NCBI GenBank assembly: GCA_030149365.1
Contig: JASBRP010000002.1
Location: 62,001 to 126,000 of the forward strand
Origin: Solimonas sp.
GTDB lineage: Bacteria; Pseudomonadota; Gammaproteobacteria; Nevskiales; Nevskiaceae
DNA length: 64,000 nucleotides
Direction of reading: 5' to 3'
Positions 18,989 to 27,400 of this stretch are shown here, one piece after another. Numbering within the stretch: the stretch's first letter is position 1; each line of letters begins with the position of its first letter. Below the pieces are notes generated by a model that worked only from the letters and a program-made list of their open reading frames with translations, was not told where the DNA came from and did not search any database. The position numbers and the translations under genes are program-made.

Positions 18989-20455
18989 GTGAGCCAGGAT
19001 CAAGCACTCCACGCCGGCGGCCTCGTGGCCCCGGCGATTGCACCCGCGGCGGCAAAGCGCCGCGGGCCGTTCATCTCGGCCGCGCTGCTGCTGGTAGCCC
19101 TGCTGGTGTCGCTGGCGTATCTGGCGACGGACCTGCGCTTCGGCTACCTGCTGGTCTACGCCTGGTTCGGCATCGGCTACGGCGTGCTGCTGCAGTACGG
19201 GCGCTTCTGCATGGCCTCGGCGGTGCGGGACCTGTTCGCCGTGGGTGTGCCACGCATGGCGGTGGGCGTGCTGGTGGCAGTGATTTTGTACGCGCTGATC
19301 TCCGCGGGCATCCAGGTGGCGGGCTTCAATAGCTTCCACGCGCATCCGCTGGGCTGGCATGTGCCGATCGGCGGCCTGCTGTTCGGTCTCGGCATGGTGC
19401 TGGCGGGCGGCTGCGCGTCCAGCTCGCTGTACAAGAGCGGCGAGGGCAACCTCGCCTCGGTACTGGTGCTGCTCGCGATCTCCTTCTCCCAGGCCTGGGT
19501 GGTGAGTGCCGGTGGTTGGCTCAACCGGCTGGTGCCTGCGGCCTGGGCGCAGCAGGCGGCGACGCAGGACATGCCGGCGGAGCTGGCCATCACCGACGGC
19601 TGGTTCGACCAGTTCACCGCGGGCTACCTGTGGCAGCTCAGCGGCGGCACGCTGGTGGATCACCTCAAGCTGCCCGCCGAGTGGTGGAGTTACCTGTTCG
19701 GCAATGCGTTGCTGGTGGCGATCCTGCCGTCGCTGGTCCTGCTGGTGCTGCTGTATGCGCGCAATTACCGCAAGGTCTACCTGCGCCAACAGGGCAAGCA
19801 GACGCTGACCTGGCGCGGTGAACTGCGCGGGTTGTGGTCGCTGCTGACGCAGTCGCGCAACACCGCCCTGGCGGGGGCGGGGCTCGGCATCCTCGCCGGC
19901 CTGCAGATGCTGGTGACGGGCGAACTGCGCGACCTGCACGGCATCTTCAACTTCGGTGAGCTGCTCGCGGCCATGGGCTACACCGAGGGCCTGTCCCTGC
20001 AGGACAGCGTCTTCGACCCGGGCTACTGGTACATCACCACGCAGGAGGCGCAGTGGGGTGCCTGGGCCTTGGCCCAGGCAGGTGTGGAGATGCGGGACAA
20101 CCTGTTCTTCGGCCTCGACAACGGTCTGCCGAGCCCGCTGCTGAACGCGCCGGGCATGATGTCGATCGGCATCATCGTCGGGGCTGCGGTGCTGGCCAAC
20201 ATCAGCGGCGAGTTCAAGTGGAAGTGGCCCAACGCCGAGACTGCATTGCTGGCGATCGCGGGTGGTGTGCTGATGGGCATCGGCTCGCGCATCGGCATGG
20301 GCTGCAACATCGGCGCCTTCTTTGCCACCGTGACCAACGGCGATGCCAGCGGCTGGGTGTTCCTGGTCGGCATGGCTGCGGGTGGCTATGTGTCGGTGAA
20401 GCTGCTCAAGGCCTGGATCGACTGGCGCCTGGCCCGCAGCGGCCTCGATTTTTGA
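18989..20455 (+). CDS. YeeE/YedE family transporter (thiosulfate or selenium compound uptake)
   Basis: A 488-residue inner-membrane protein starting GTG at 18989, 13 bases after the porin stop. It has about 10-12 membrane helices in two repeats. The conserved cysteines are present: GRFCMASAVRD (Cys74), AGGCASSSLYKSGEG (Cys142) and GMGCNIGAFF (Cys439). In TsuA (YeeE) such cysteines line a path that relays thiosulfate; YedE homologs are linked to selenium use. The partner TusA-like protein follows 34 bases downstream, the usual pairing. It likely brings a reduced sulfur or selenium compound into the cytoplasm. A long hydrophilic loop lies between the halves (about 195-230). Confidence 0.85.
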   Translation: MSQDQALHAGGLVAPAIAPAAAKRRGPFISAALLLVALLVSLAYLATDLRFGYLLVYAWFGIGYGVLLQYGRFCMASAVRDLFAVGVPRMAVGVLVAVILYALISAGIQVAGFNSFHAHPLGWHVPIGGLLFGLGMVLAGGCASSSLYKSGEGNLASVLVLLAISFSQAWVVSAGGWLNRLVPAAWAQQAATQDMPAELAITDGWFDQFTAGYLWQLSGGTLVDHLKLPAEWWSYLFGNALLVAILPSLVLLVLLYARNYRKVYLRQQGKQTLTWRGELRGLWSLLTQSRNTALAGAGLGILAGLQMLVTGELRDLHGIFNFGELLAAMGYTEGLSLQDSVFDPGYWYITTQEAQWGAWALAQAGVEMRDNLFFGLDNGLPSPLLNAPGMMSIGIIVGAAVLANISGEFKWKWPNAETALLAIAGGVLMGIGSRIGMGCNIGAFFATVTNGDASGWVFLVGMAAGGYVSVKLLKAWIDWRLARSGLDF

Positions 20456-20489
20456 AGTCCGGATTTCTGAAACAAGGAATAATGCGAGC

Positions 20490-20750
20490 ATGGCTGCTGC
20501 AAACATCCGCTTCGACAAGCAGGCCGACGGTAGCTACCTGCTGGACGTGAAGGGCTATGGCTGTCCGCACGTGCAGATCTATACCGAGAAGGCGCTGAAG
20601 AAGCTGGCTAGCGGGGAGGAGTTGTCGGTGGTCTTCGACAATCCGTCCTCGGGAGAGTCGATTTCCTTTATGTGCATGCTCGATGGCCATGGCCTGCTCG
20701 AGCGCAGGGACGAGGGCGGTACCTTCGCGTGGAGAATCCGCAAGGCCTGA
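20490..20750 (+). CDS. TusA-like sulfur (selenium) carrier protein
   Basis: An 86-residue TusA-fold protein. The reactive cysteine is Cys25 in KGYGCPHVQIYTEKAL, where the usual CPxP is CPHV. The DNPSSGESISFMCMLDGHG region follows the family pattern. Such proteins accept persulfide from a transporter or rhodanese and hand it on. The YeeE/YedE-TusA pair is common and acts in thiosulfate uptake (TsuA-TsuB) or selenium handling. It is cytoplasmic, with no signal. It overlaps the start of the pentahaem cytochrome gene by 22 bases, so the sulfur and cytochrome parts are on one transcript. Confidence 0.85.
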   Translation: MAAANIRFDKQADGSYLLDVKGYGCPHVQIYTEKALKKLASGEELSVVFDNPSSGESISFMCMLDGHGLLERRDEGGTFAWRIRKA

Positions 20751-21985
20751 AACGCCGGCGCCTGCTGGCGGCGTTGGCGCTGCTGCTGTTGGCGGCCGCG
20801 GTGGCGGCTGCCTGGTGGCAGGCTCGCCCGACCCCTCCGGCAGATCCCGTTGCGGCATTCCTGGACCGCCATTGGCAGCGGCCGCTGGCGCCGCAGGGCC
20901 TGCCGCCGGCTGGGCATTCCGCGCTGGAGGCTTCGCTGGACCCGCAGGCCTGCGGGCAATGCCATGTGCAGCAGTACCAGGACTGGCGCAGCAGCCTGCA
21001 TAGCCAGACCATGACCGCCGGCGTGCTCTGGCAGCTGCGCCTGCTGCCGCAGAAGCAGGCCAACGAATGCCTGGACTGCCATGCGCCGCTGGCTGAGCAG
21101 AAGGCCCTGGTCGCGCAAGTCCAGGGCTGGGCGTCCGCCCCGAAGACGCCGCCACCGGCGCACGTGCCCGCCTCGCTGGGGCATGACGGCCTGGTCTGCG
21201 CCGCCTGCCATGTGCGCGGCCATACGCGCTTCGGTCCGCCACCGCGCAGCGGCAAGCCTGCGGCAGACGGCCCGCACGGCGGCTTCGAGGTCTCGGCGGC
21301 GTTCGAGGACGCCCGCTTCTGCGCCGCCTGCCACCAGTTCCCGGACGATGGCCCCCGCGTGGCGGGCAAGCTGCAGGAGGACACGCTGGCGCAGTGGCGG
21401 CAGAGCGGGCATGCCGCGCAGGGACGCCAGTGCCAGTCCTGCCACATGCCGGACCGGCAGCATCGCTGGCCGGGCATCCACTCCGCCGACATGGTGCGCA
21501 AGGCGCTGGACGTATCGCTGGAAGTGGCGGCCGACGGCCGGGCCGTGGCGCGCCTGGCCAATGTCGGCGCCGGGCATCATTTTCCGACCTACATGGTGCC
21601 CAAGGTCCGGGTGGAGCTGTCGCTGGCGACGCCGGATGGCAGGACGCGGTTGCTGGCCGAGGACACCATCGGCTGGGACGTGAACGTGGAGCTGACCGAG
21701 GAGCGCTTCGACACCCGCATCCCGGCGGGGGGCTCCCGCATGCTGGAGGCGCGCCTGCCGCCATCCTGGCCGGTCGGCTCCGAGCTGGAGCTGAGGATCG
21801 CCGTGGCGCCGCGGGAGCACTACGAGCGCACCTACCTGTCGGTGCTGGCCCAGGCCGACAAGCTGGATGCCGAGACCCTGCGCCTGCTGCGGCAGGCCTA
21901 CGACGAGGCCGTGGCGGCCCGCTTCGAGGCGCTGCGGCTGCGCCGGCCGTTGCCGCCGGCCCCGGCCGCGAGGCCGGGCGGCTGA
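20729..21985 (+). CDS. Pentahaem cytochrome c (cytochrome c554-like)
   Basis: A 418-residue protein starting GTG at 20729 inside the end of the TusA-like gene. An N-terminal membrane anchor or signal (about 11-30, LLAALALLLLAAAVAAAWW) follows KRRR. It has five CxxCH sites: CGQCH 75-79, CLDCH 114-118, CAACH 157-161, CAACH 198-202 and CQSCH 235-239. GHHFPTYMVP begins a haem-free beta-rich C-terminal half. This layout occurs in multihaem cytochromes of the c554/hydroxylamine-type group. It is probably a periplasmic or outer-membrane-associated electron carrier. Whether it reduces selenite, tellurite, metal oxides or sulfur compounds cannot be told here. A start further up would give no better signal. 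Confidence 0.82.
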   Translation: MENPQGLKRRRLLAALALLLLAAAVAAAWWQARPTPPADPVAAFLDRHWQRPLAPQGLPPAGHSALEASLDPQACGQCHVQQYQDWRSSLHSQTMTAGVLWQLRLLPQKQANECLDCHAPLAEQKALVAQVQGWASAPKTPPPAHVPASLGHDGLVCAACHVRGHTRFGPPPRSGKPAADGPHGGFEVSAAFEDARFCAACHQFPDDGPRVAGKLQEDTLAQWRQSGHAAQGRQCQSCHMPDRQHRWPGIHSADMVRKALDVSLEVAADGRAVARLANVGAGHHFPTYMVPKVRVELSLATPDGRTRLLAEDTIGWDVNVELTEERFDTRIPAGGSRMLEARLPPSWPVGSELELRIAVAPREHYERTYLSVLAQADKLDAETLRLLRQAYDEAVAARFEALRLRRPLPPAPAARPGG

Positions 21986-22076
21986 GGGGGTAGGGACGGG
22001 CCGGCCAACAGGGCCGGGCACATCGGGTAAAATTCGCGCGCCGATTCTCGCCCGATATTCCCAGCCAGGCCTTTTC

Positions 22077-23609
22077 ATGACCACGATCCGCCAGGAAGAC
22101 TTCATCCAGTCCATCGCCGACGCTTTCCAGTACGTCAGCTACTACCATCCCCTGGACTACATCCAGGCGCTGGGGGCGGCTTATGAACGCGAGGAGTCTC
22201 CCGCCGCCAAGGACGCCATCGCGCAGATCCTGACCAACTCGCGCATGTGCGCCGAGGGCCACCGCCCGATCTGCCAGGACACCGGCATCGCCGTGGTCTT
22301 CCTGAAGGTGGGCATGAACCTGAAGTGGGATGCCACGCTGTCGGTGCAGGACATGGTCAACGAGGGCGTGCGCCGCGCCTACAACCACCCGGACAACAAG
22401 CTGCGCGCCTCCGTGCTGCTGGACCCGGCCGGCAAGCGCATGAACTCCAAGGACAACACCCCGGCCGTGGTGCACTACGAGATCGTGGCCGGCGATCACC
22501 TCGAGGTGATCTGCGCCGCCAAGGGTGGCGGCTCGGAGAACAAGTCGAAGCTGGCCATGCTGAACCCCTCCGACTCGATCGTGGACTGGGTCATCAAGAC
22601 CCTGCCGACGATGGGCGCCGGCTGGTGCCCGCCGGGCATCCTGGGCATCGGCATCGGCGGCACGCCGGAGAAGGCGATGCTGCTGGCCAAGGAATCGCTG
22701 ATGGCGCCGGTGGACATCCACGAGCTGCGCGAGCGCGCCGCCGCCGGCGTCGAGCTGAGCCGCGTCGAGGAGCTGCGCCTGGAGCTGATGGACAAGGTCA
22801 ACGCGCTGGGCATCGGCGCGCAGGGCCTGGGCGGCCTGACCACGGTGCTGGACGTGAAGATCATGGACTACCCGACCCACGCGGCCTCGCTGCCGGTGGC
22901 GATGATCCCGAACTGCGCCGCCACCCGCCACGTGCATTTCCACCTCGACGGCACCGGCCCCGCGGTGCTGGAGACGCCCAAGCTCGAAGACTGGCCGCAG
23001 GTCACCTGGAAGGCCGACGAGAAGACCGCCAAGCGCGTCAACCTCGACACCCTGACCGACGCCGAAATCGCCAGCTGGCAGCCCGGCGACATCCTGCTGC
23101 TGAACGGCAAGATGCTCACCGGCCGCGACGCCGCGCACAAGCGCATCGCCGACATGCTGAAGAAGGGCGAGAAGCTGCCGGTGGACTTCACCGGCCGTGC
23201 GATCTACTACGTGGGCCCCGTGGATGCGGTGCGTGACGAGGCCGTGGGCCCGGCCGGCCCGACCACCGCCACGCGCATGGACAAGTTCACCGACATGATG
23301 CTGTCCCAGACCGGCCTGCGCGTGATGATCGGCAAGTCCGAGCGCGGCCCGGTCGCCATCGAGTCGATCAAGCAGCACAAGGCGGCCTACCTGATGGCGG
23401 TGGGCGGCGCGGCCTACCTGGTGTCCAAGGCGATCAAGACCGCCAGGGTGCTGGGCTTCGCCGACCTGGGCATGGAGGCGATCTATGAGTTCGATGTCCA
23501 GGACATGCCGGTGACCGTGGCCGTCGACAGCCAGGGCACTTCCGTGCACAACACCGGTCCCAAGGTCTGGCAGGCCAAGATCGGCAAGATTCCGGTTGCG
23601 GTCGCCTGA
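22077..23609 (+). CDS. fumA: Class I (iron-sulfur) fumarate hydratase
   Basis: A 510-residue single-chain class I fumarase with the alpha and beta parts fused. It hydrates fumarate to malate using a 4Fe-4S cluster. Cysteines expected at the cluster lie in RPICQDTGIA, GAGWCPPGILGIGIGGT and IPNCAATRHVHF. The beta part has GDILLLNGKMLTGRDAAHKR and GRAIYYVGPVDA, and ends VWQAKIGKIP. The ATG at 22077 gives the normal start MTTIRQEDFIQSI. It is not part of the cytochrome operon as far as spacing shows (91 bases). Class I fumarases are oxygen-sensitive; a class II enzyme would be expected elsewhere. Confidence 0.93.
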   Translation: MTTIRQEDFIQSIADAFQYVSYYHPLDYIQALGAAYEREESPAAKDAIAQILTNSRMCAEGHRPICQDTGIAVVFLKVGMNLKWDATLSVQDMVNEGVRRAYNHPDNKLRASVLLDPAGKRMNSKDNTPAVVHYEIVAGDHLEVICAAKGGGSENKSKLAMLNPSDSIVDWVIKTLPTMGAGWCPPGILGIGIGGTPEKAMLLAKESLMAPVDIHELRERAAAGVELSRVEELRLELMDKVNALGIGAQGLGGLTTVLDVKIMDYPTHAASLPVAMIPNCAATRHVHFHLDGTGPAVLETPKLEDWPQVTWKADEKTAKRVNLDTLTDAEIASWQPGDILLLNGKMLTGRDAAHKRIADMLKKGEKLPVDFTGRAIYYVGPVDAVRDEAVGPAGPTTATRMDKFTDMMLSQTGLRVMIGKSERGPVAIESIKQHKAAYLMAVGGAAYLVSKAIKTARVLGFADLGMEAIYEFDVQDMPVTVAVDSQGTSVHNTGPKVWQAKIGKIPVAVA

Positions 23610-23632
23610 TCCCTTTCCACTCACCTGGGCCC

Positions 23633-24142
23633 ATGATGACCCTCAACTTCCGCCTGCTGAACCTGCTCGGCTTCCTCGGCTGCATCTTCGGCCTGCTGTT
23701 CGCGCTGTACCTGCAGCACTACCGCGGCTACGAGCCTTGCCCGTTCTGCATCTTCCAGCGCGTGGCGATGCTGGCGACCGGCCTGGTGTTCCTGGCGGCC
23801 GCCATCCATGGCCCGAAGGCCGGTGGGCAGTGGGTCTACGTGTTCCTGTCGAGCATGGCGGCGCTGGTCGGCGCCGGCATCGCCGCGCGCCACGTCTGGT
23901 TGCAGAGCCTGCCGCCGGACCAGGTGCCGGCCTGCGGCCCGACGCTGGACTACCTGATGGACATGATGCCGCTGCAGGAGGTCGTTTCCACCGTGCTCAA
24001 GGGTGACGGCAACTGCGCCAAGATCGACGCGCAGTGGCTGGGCATCAGCCTGCCGGGCTGGACCCTGATTGCCTTCATCGGCTTCGTCGTCTACGCCGTC
24101 CTGACTCCCGTCCTTCCCAAGATACTGAGGAAATCCGCATGA
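23633..24142 (+). CDS. dsbB: Disulfide bond formation protein DsbB
   Basis: A 169-residue inner-membrane protein with four membrane helices. It reoxidises DsbA and passes electrons to ubiquinone. Both periplasmic cysteine pairs are there: Cys36/Cys39 in EPCPFC and Cys101/Cys128 in VPACGPT and GDGNCAKID. The motif after the first pair, FQRVAM, is typical. Two ATG codons are adjacent (23633 and 23636). It follows fumarase by 23 bases and overlaps rraA (ATGA). Its position a few genes after the cytochrome operon is noteworthy because c-type cytochrome maturation depends on thiol redox, but that link is inference. Confidence 0.95.
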   Translation: MMTLNFRLLNLLGFLGCIFGLLFALYLQHYRGYEPCPFCIFQRVAMLATGLVFLAAAIHGPKAGGQWVYVFLSSMAALVGAGIAARHVWLQSLPPDQVPACGPTLDYLMDMMPLQEVVSTVLKGDGNCAKIDAQWLGISLPGWTLIAFIGFVVYAVLTPVLPKILRKSA

Positions 24143-24621
24143 GCACCGCTACCACCGATCTCTCCGACGCCCACCCGGACGCGCAGGTCGCCGAACCGAT
24201 CTTCGCCGACTTCGGCGGCGTGCTGGCCTTCCATGGCTCGATCGTCACGCTGAAGGTCTTCGAGGACAACGCCGCCGTGCGCAGCGCCCTGGAAGAGAAG
24301 GGCGAGGGTCGCGTGCTGGTGGTGGATGGCGGCGGTTCCACGCGTTGCGCTCTGGTCGGCGGCAACCTCGGCGTGCTTGGCGTGAAGAACGGCTGGGCCG
24401 GCATCGTGGTCAACGGCTGCATCCGTGATTCCGAGGAGATCGGCGGCCAGGAGATCGGCGTGAAGGCCCTGGCCACGCACCCGCGCAAGTCCGAGAAGGG
24501 CCTGCACACGGCGCACCGCGACAAGGTGGTGAACTTTGCCGGCGTGACCTTCAAGCCGGGCGCCTGGCTCTACGCCGATGCCGACGGCATCCTGGTCAGC
24601 GACACCGCGATCCACAAGTAG
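24139..24621 (+). CDS. rraA: Regulator of ribonuclease E activity A (RraA family)
   Basis: A 160-residue RraA-fold protein (trimeric). The signatures are [39 protein letters not shown] and [16 protein letters not shown]. In E. coli RraA binds RNase E and slows RNA decay. Close relatives are 4-hydroxy-4-methyl-2-oxoglutarate aldolases; the Asp and Arg of the aldolase site (GCIRD) are also present, so an enzymatic role cannot be excluded. Length (161 in E. coli) supports RraA. The ATG overlaps the dsbB stop by 4 bases. A strong terminator follows 13 bases after the stop. Confidence 0.88.
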   Translation: MSTATTDLSDAHPDAQVAEPIFADFGGVLAFHGSIVTLKVFEDNAAVRSALEEKGEGRVLVVDGGGSTRCALVGGNLGVLGVKNGWAGIVVNGCIRDSEEIGGQEIGVKALATHPRKSEKGLHTAHRDKVVNFAGVTFKPGAWLYADADGILVSDTAIHK

Positions 24622-24634
24622 AACTGGATCCGTG

Positions 24635-24662
24635 AAAAAGGCCGCCTTCGGGCGGCCTTTTT
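24635..24662. terminator. Bidirectional terminator after rraA
   Basis: A 12-base stem AAAAAGGCCGCC/GGCGGCCTTTTT around a TTCG tetraloop. It has a T-run on the plus strand and A-run on the other side, so it ends both rraA and the convergent gene at 24679-27117. Confidence 0.93.
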
Positions 24663-24678
24663 CGTGATGGCGCGGGTG

Positions 24679-27117
24679 CTAGAGACCCAGCGACATCGGG
24701 TCGATGCGGCGGATCGGCTGGATACCGCAGGCCCGCTCGGCGCGCTCGCACAGCGACGACAGCTCGCCCAGCGCCGCCTGGTAGATATCCTGGAACGCAT
24801 CCACCATGCCGCTCGCATCCTGCAGGTAGCGCGCCGCGTCGGTCATGCGCTCCGGACCCGCCAGCGGGCAACGCAGCAGCAGGTAGCCGCTGACGGTGCC
24901 GCCTTCCAGCACGGTCTGCGCGGCACTGTGCCCGGAGTTGAGCAGGCGGGTCGCATGGCCGCGAAACAGCCGCAGGGCCTCGTTCAGGTCCTTCTGGGCA
25001 TCCGGGTGCTCGCCGTCGGCCGCGATGGCCTGCAGGGCTATCACCGAGCGCTGCAGCTCCGCCAGCATGGCGGCGTCGTTTTCCATCTCGTGCAGGCGCT
25101 GCAGCAGCGTGCGCAGGAACTCGGCCTGCAGGCGCTCCTGGTCCATCAGGGCGCGCATCGCGCAGTCGATGCGGAAAGCATGCAGCTTCAGGTTTTCGGT
25201 CAGGCGGTGATGCGCGTCGGTGTCGCGGCGGCGCAACTGCTCCAGCAAGCGCCACAGGTCGGCCTGGGATAGATGATCGTAGCCGCTGACACCGAAATGC
25301 GAGGGCTTCATCGCCAGGCCCGCCGCCAGCAGCAGCGGCGCACGGCGACGTTCCCATTCGGCGGCGGCCACCCAGTCCTGCGTCATCTCGGGTGAGCGGC
25401 GGCGCAGGGTGTCGATGGTGCCCTGCCAGCCCAGGCCGGTGATGTCGGCGTCCACCGGCGGCAGCGGCTGCAGCAGCGGCCAGGGCCGGAACTGGCCGTT
25501 GAAGTAGCGCTCCAGTGTTTCCCGCTGCATTTCGCGCGCGGCCCGCATGGCCGGCGTCAGGCCAGGCTGCGGCGAAGCGGCAGTGGCCGGTGCCGCGATG
25601 CCTTCGCGTTCATACCATTCACGGCTCAGCTTGAGGCCGTACAGCTCGCACTGCTCCAGCAGCAGGCGTGCCGGCAGCGACGAGGCGTAGACCGGTGCAG
25701 CCTGCAGCTGCTGCACGCGGGCGATGCGTTCGCCCCAGGGCGGGCGTCCCGTGGAGAGCTCCTGGTGCTCGTTGTCCAGCTCGGTATCGATGGCGGCCAG
25801 GCTGGCGGCGTCCATCGCCCGGAACTGGTTGGCGATGGCTTCGAACAGGTCCTCCGGCAGCTGTCGGCCGGGGCTCGCCGAGGGGGAGGCGGCCAGTGCG
25901 CGGACCTCGTCGGCGGCCTGGTCGACGGCGCGCTGGCTGCGCAGCATCAGCGGGAACAAGCGGCTGCCCACCAGCATGGCGGTGCGCCGGTCGGCTTCAT
26001 GGCTGGCGATGCGCAGGGCCTTGGCACCCAGCAGCAGGCTCAGGCGATACAGGCCTGCCATCAGCAGCCGGCCAATGCCGAGGCTGAGGACCAGGACCCG
26101 GCCGAAGGTATGCCCTGCACCCGAATCCGAGCGCTCCTGGCGACGCGCCAGCGCTTCGTCCCAGAGATCCGCGTCATAGGCGCGCTGCTGCAGCCAGCGC
26201 TGTACCTCGAGCACGCGCAGCAGCCCGGGGCCACCGGCCTGCAGGGCCAGTTGCTGAGCGATGAGGCCGACCATTTCCCTGGAATTGAGGCTGGCCAGCA
26301 GCGACAGGCCCAGGCGCAGGCGAATACGGCCGCCGGGCAGGGGCTTGATGCCGACGCTGGCCTCGCCGTCGACGATGACCTCCGCCGGTTCCGGTACGCC
26401 CAGCGCCGTACCGAGGCTCGCCAGGCCGGCGAAGAACTCCGGCTCCTGGGCAGGATCCAGCGTCAGACGTCCGGGTACCGGCTTGCGGGGCGCCAGCAGT
26501 GGCAAGAGCAGCAGGCCGATCAGCGCCAGTCCTCCCAGCCCGGGCACGAGCAGGGAATAGAGCGAATCAAGTACGCCCCGATCGTTGAGCGACAGCACGC
26601 TGCGCAGCAACGCCAGGGCCCAGATCGCCGACACCACGACCACGACCAGGACATAGATGCTGCGGACACTTCCGACCAGCATGCCGCCGCGGCGGATCTG
26701 GCGCTCGCGATCCAGGTCCAGGCGGCTGGCCGGCGGTGCCTGGGCCGCCAAGGCGAGCAGGGCCGCCACGGGAGTTGCCGAAGAGGCCGGGGGCGGCGAG
26801 CTGGGGGCCGGAGGCGCCAGCGCCGCTCCTCCACTGGTCGCGGCGGGCTCGGTGATCTCGGCAGGGGGCAGCCCGGTCATGGGCTCGACCAGGGCCTCCA
26901 TGCCACAGGCGCGGAAGGCGCTAGCCACCTTGGCGGCGAACTTCACCTCCAGGGACTGGCGCACGATCAGAGGGCCTACGAGCAGCTGGACCGCCTGATC
27001 CGGGTTCAGGCCGAACTGCTCGCGCAGGCGCAGCAGCAGCTCGTTGTCGGTGACAGGGCTCAGGCGACGGCCGGTGAGGGTGACCTGGAAGCTGCCTGCG
27101 GGGACCGCCTGAGTCAT
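24679..27117 (-). CDS. Large membrane protein with a degenerate M48 peptidase-like domain
   Basis: An 812-residue protein; start ATG 27117 has an excellent GGAGGG upstream. An N-terminal alpha/beta domain (about 8-80, FQVTLTGRRLSPVTDNELL) is of a kind often found before membrane proteins. A Pro/Ala-rich linker (90-130) and two membrane helices (about 152-172 and 188-209) follow. From about 217 the text follows large M48-type metallopeptidases: LDPAQEPEFFAGLASLGTALG, PEPAEVIVDGEASVGIK, then NSREMVGLIAQQLALQAGG. Here the zinc motif HExxH should stand but reads AQQLA (about 287-291), so it is predicted inactive. The C-terminal 500 residues are helical and mostly unrecognised. Function is unknown; a pseudoenzyme or scaffold is likely. 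Confidence 0.65.
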   Translation of the reverse strand: MTQAVPAGSFQVTLTGRRLSPVTDNELLLRLREQFGLNPDQAVQLLVGPLIVRQSLEVKFAAKVASAFRACGMEALVEPMTGLPPAEITEPAATSGGAALAPPAPSSPPPASSATPVAALLALAAQAPPASRLDLDRERQIRRGGMLVGSVRSIYVLVVVVVSAIWALALLRSVLSLNDRGVLDSLYSLLVPGLGGLALIGLLLLPLLAPRKPVPGRLTLDPAQEPEFFAGLASLGTALGVPEPAEVIVDGEASVGIKPLPGGRIRLRLGLSLLASLNSREMVGLIAQQLALQAGGPGLLRVLEVQRWLQQRAYDADLWDEALARRQERSDSGAGHTFGRVLVLSLGIGRLLMAGLYRLSLLLGAKALRIASHEADRRTAMLVGSRLFPLMLRSQRAVDQAADEVRALAASPSASPGRQLPEDLFEAIANQFRAMDAASLAAIDTELDNEHQELSTGRPPWGERIARVQQLQAAPVYASSLPARLLLEQCELYGLKLSREWYEREGIAAPATAASPQPGLTPAMRAAREMQRETLERYFNGQFRPWPLLQPLPPVDADITGLGWQGTIDTLRRRSPEMTQDWVAAAEWERRRAPLLLAAGLAMKPSHFGVSGYDHLSQADLWRLLEQLRRRDTDAHHRLTENLKLHAFRIDCAMRALMDQERLQAEFLRTLLQRLHEMENDAAMLAELQRSVIALQAIAADGEHPDAQKDLNEALRLFRGHATRLLNSGHSAAQTVLEGGTVSGYLLLRCPLAGPERMTDAARYLQDASGMVDAFQDIYQAALGELSSLCERAERACGIQPIRRIDPMSLGL

Positions 27118-27307
27118 GAACCCTCCGTGGTTCGGGGTGAATAATTCTTCAATGGAATCAACAATCGAGCAGCTTGCAAGTGTAGAGGTGAATGTGACGC
27201 AGCGCGACCACAATCGACATTTTCTGTAGGTTTTTACGGCTTGCAGCAAAGTTCGGGCCGAGCGCACGTTCGCCGGTGTCCGAACGCTTGTGCACCGCCA
27301 TGTTTCG

Positions 27308-27338
27308 CATCTGCATAGATGTTTCTGTTGCATTGCAA
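27308..27338. promoter_or_regulatory. Two small palindromes upstream of aceB, candidate operators
   Basis: CATCTGCATAGATG (27308-27321, arms CATCT/AGATG) and TTGCATTGCAA (27328-27338, arms TTGCA/TGCAA) lie 63-93 bases before aceB. They sit within the 283-base gap between the divergent M48-like gene and aceB. Glyoxylate-shunt genes are normally under acetate or fatty-acid control, so one or both may bind that regulator. The rest of the gap (27118-27307) shows no gene. Confidence 0.35.
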
Positions 27339-27400
27339 TAAAGGGGGGCGTTCTGTATTCTTCCGCGGCTTTTTTCAACCCCATAAAAGACGAGGCCCGA

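Noticed and set aside
20406-23624. Minus-strand open frame of over 1000 codons opposite the pentahaem cytochrome and fumarase
   Set aside because: Low-complexity antisense translation with no domain. The plus-strand genes are unmistakable.
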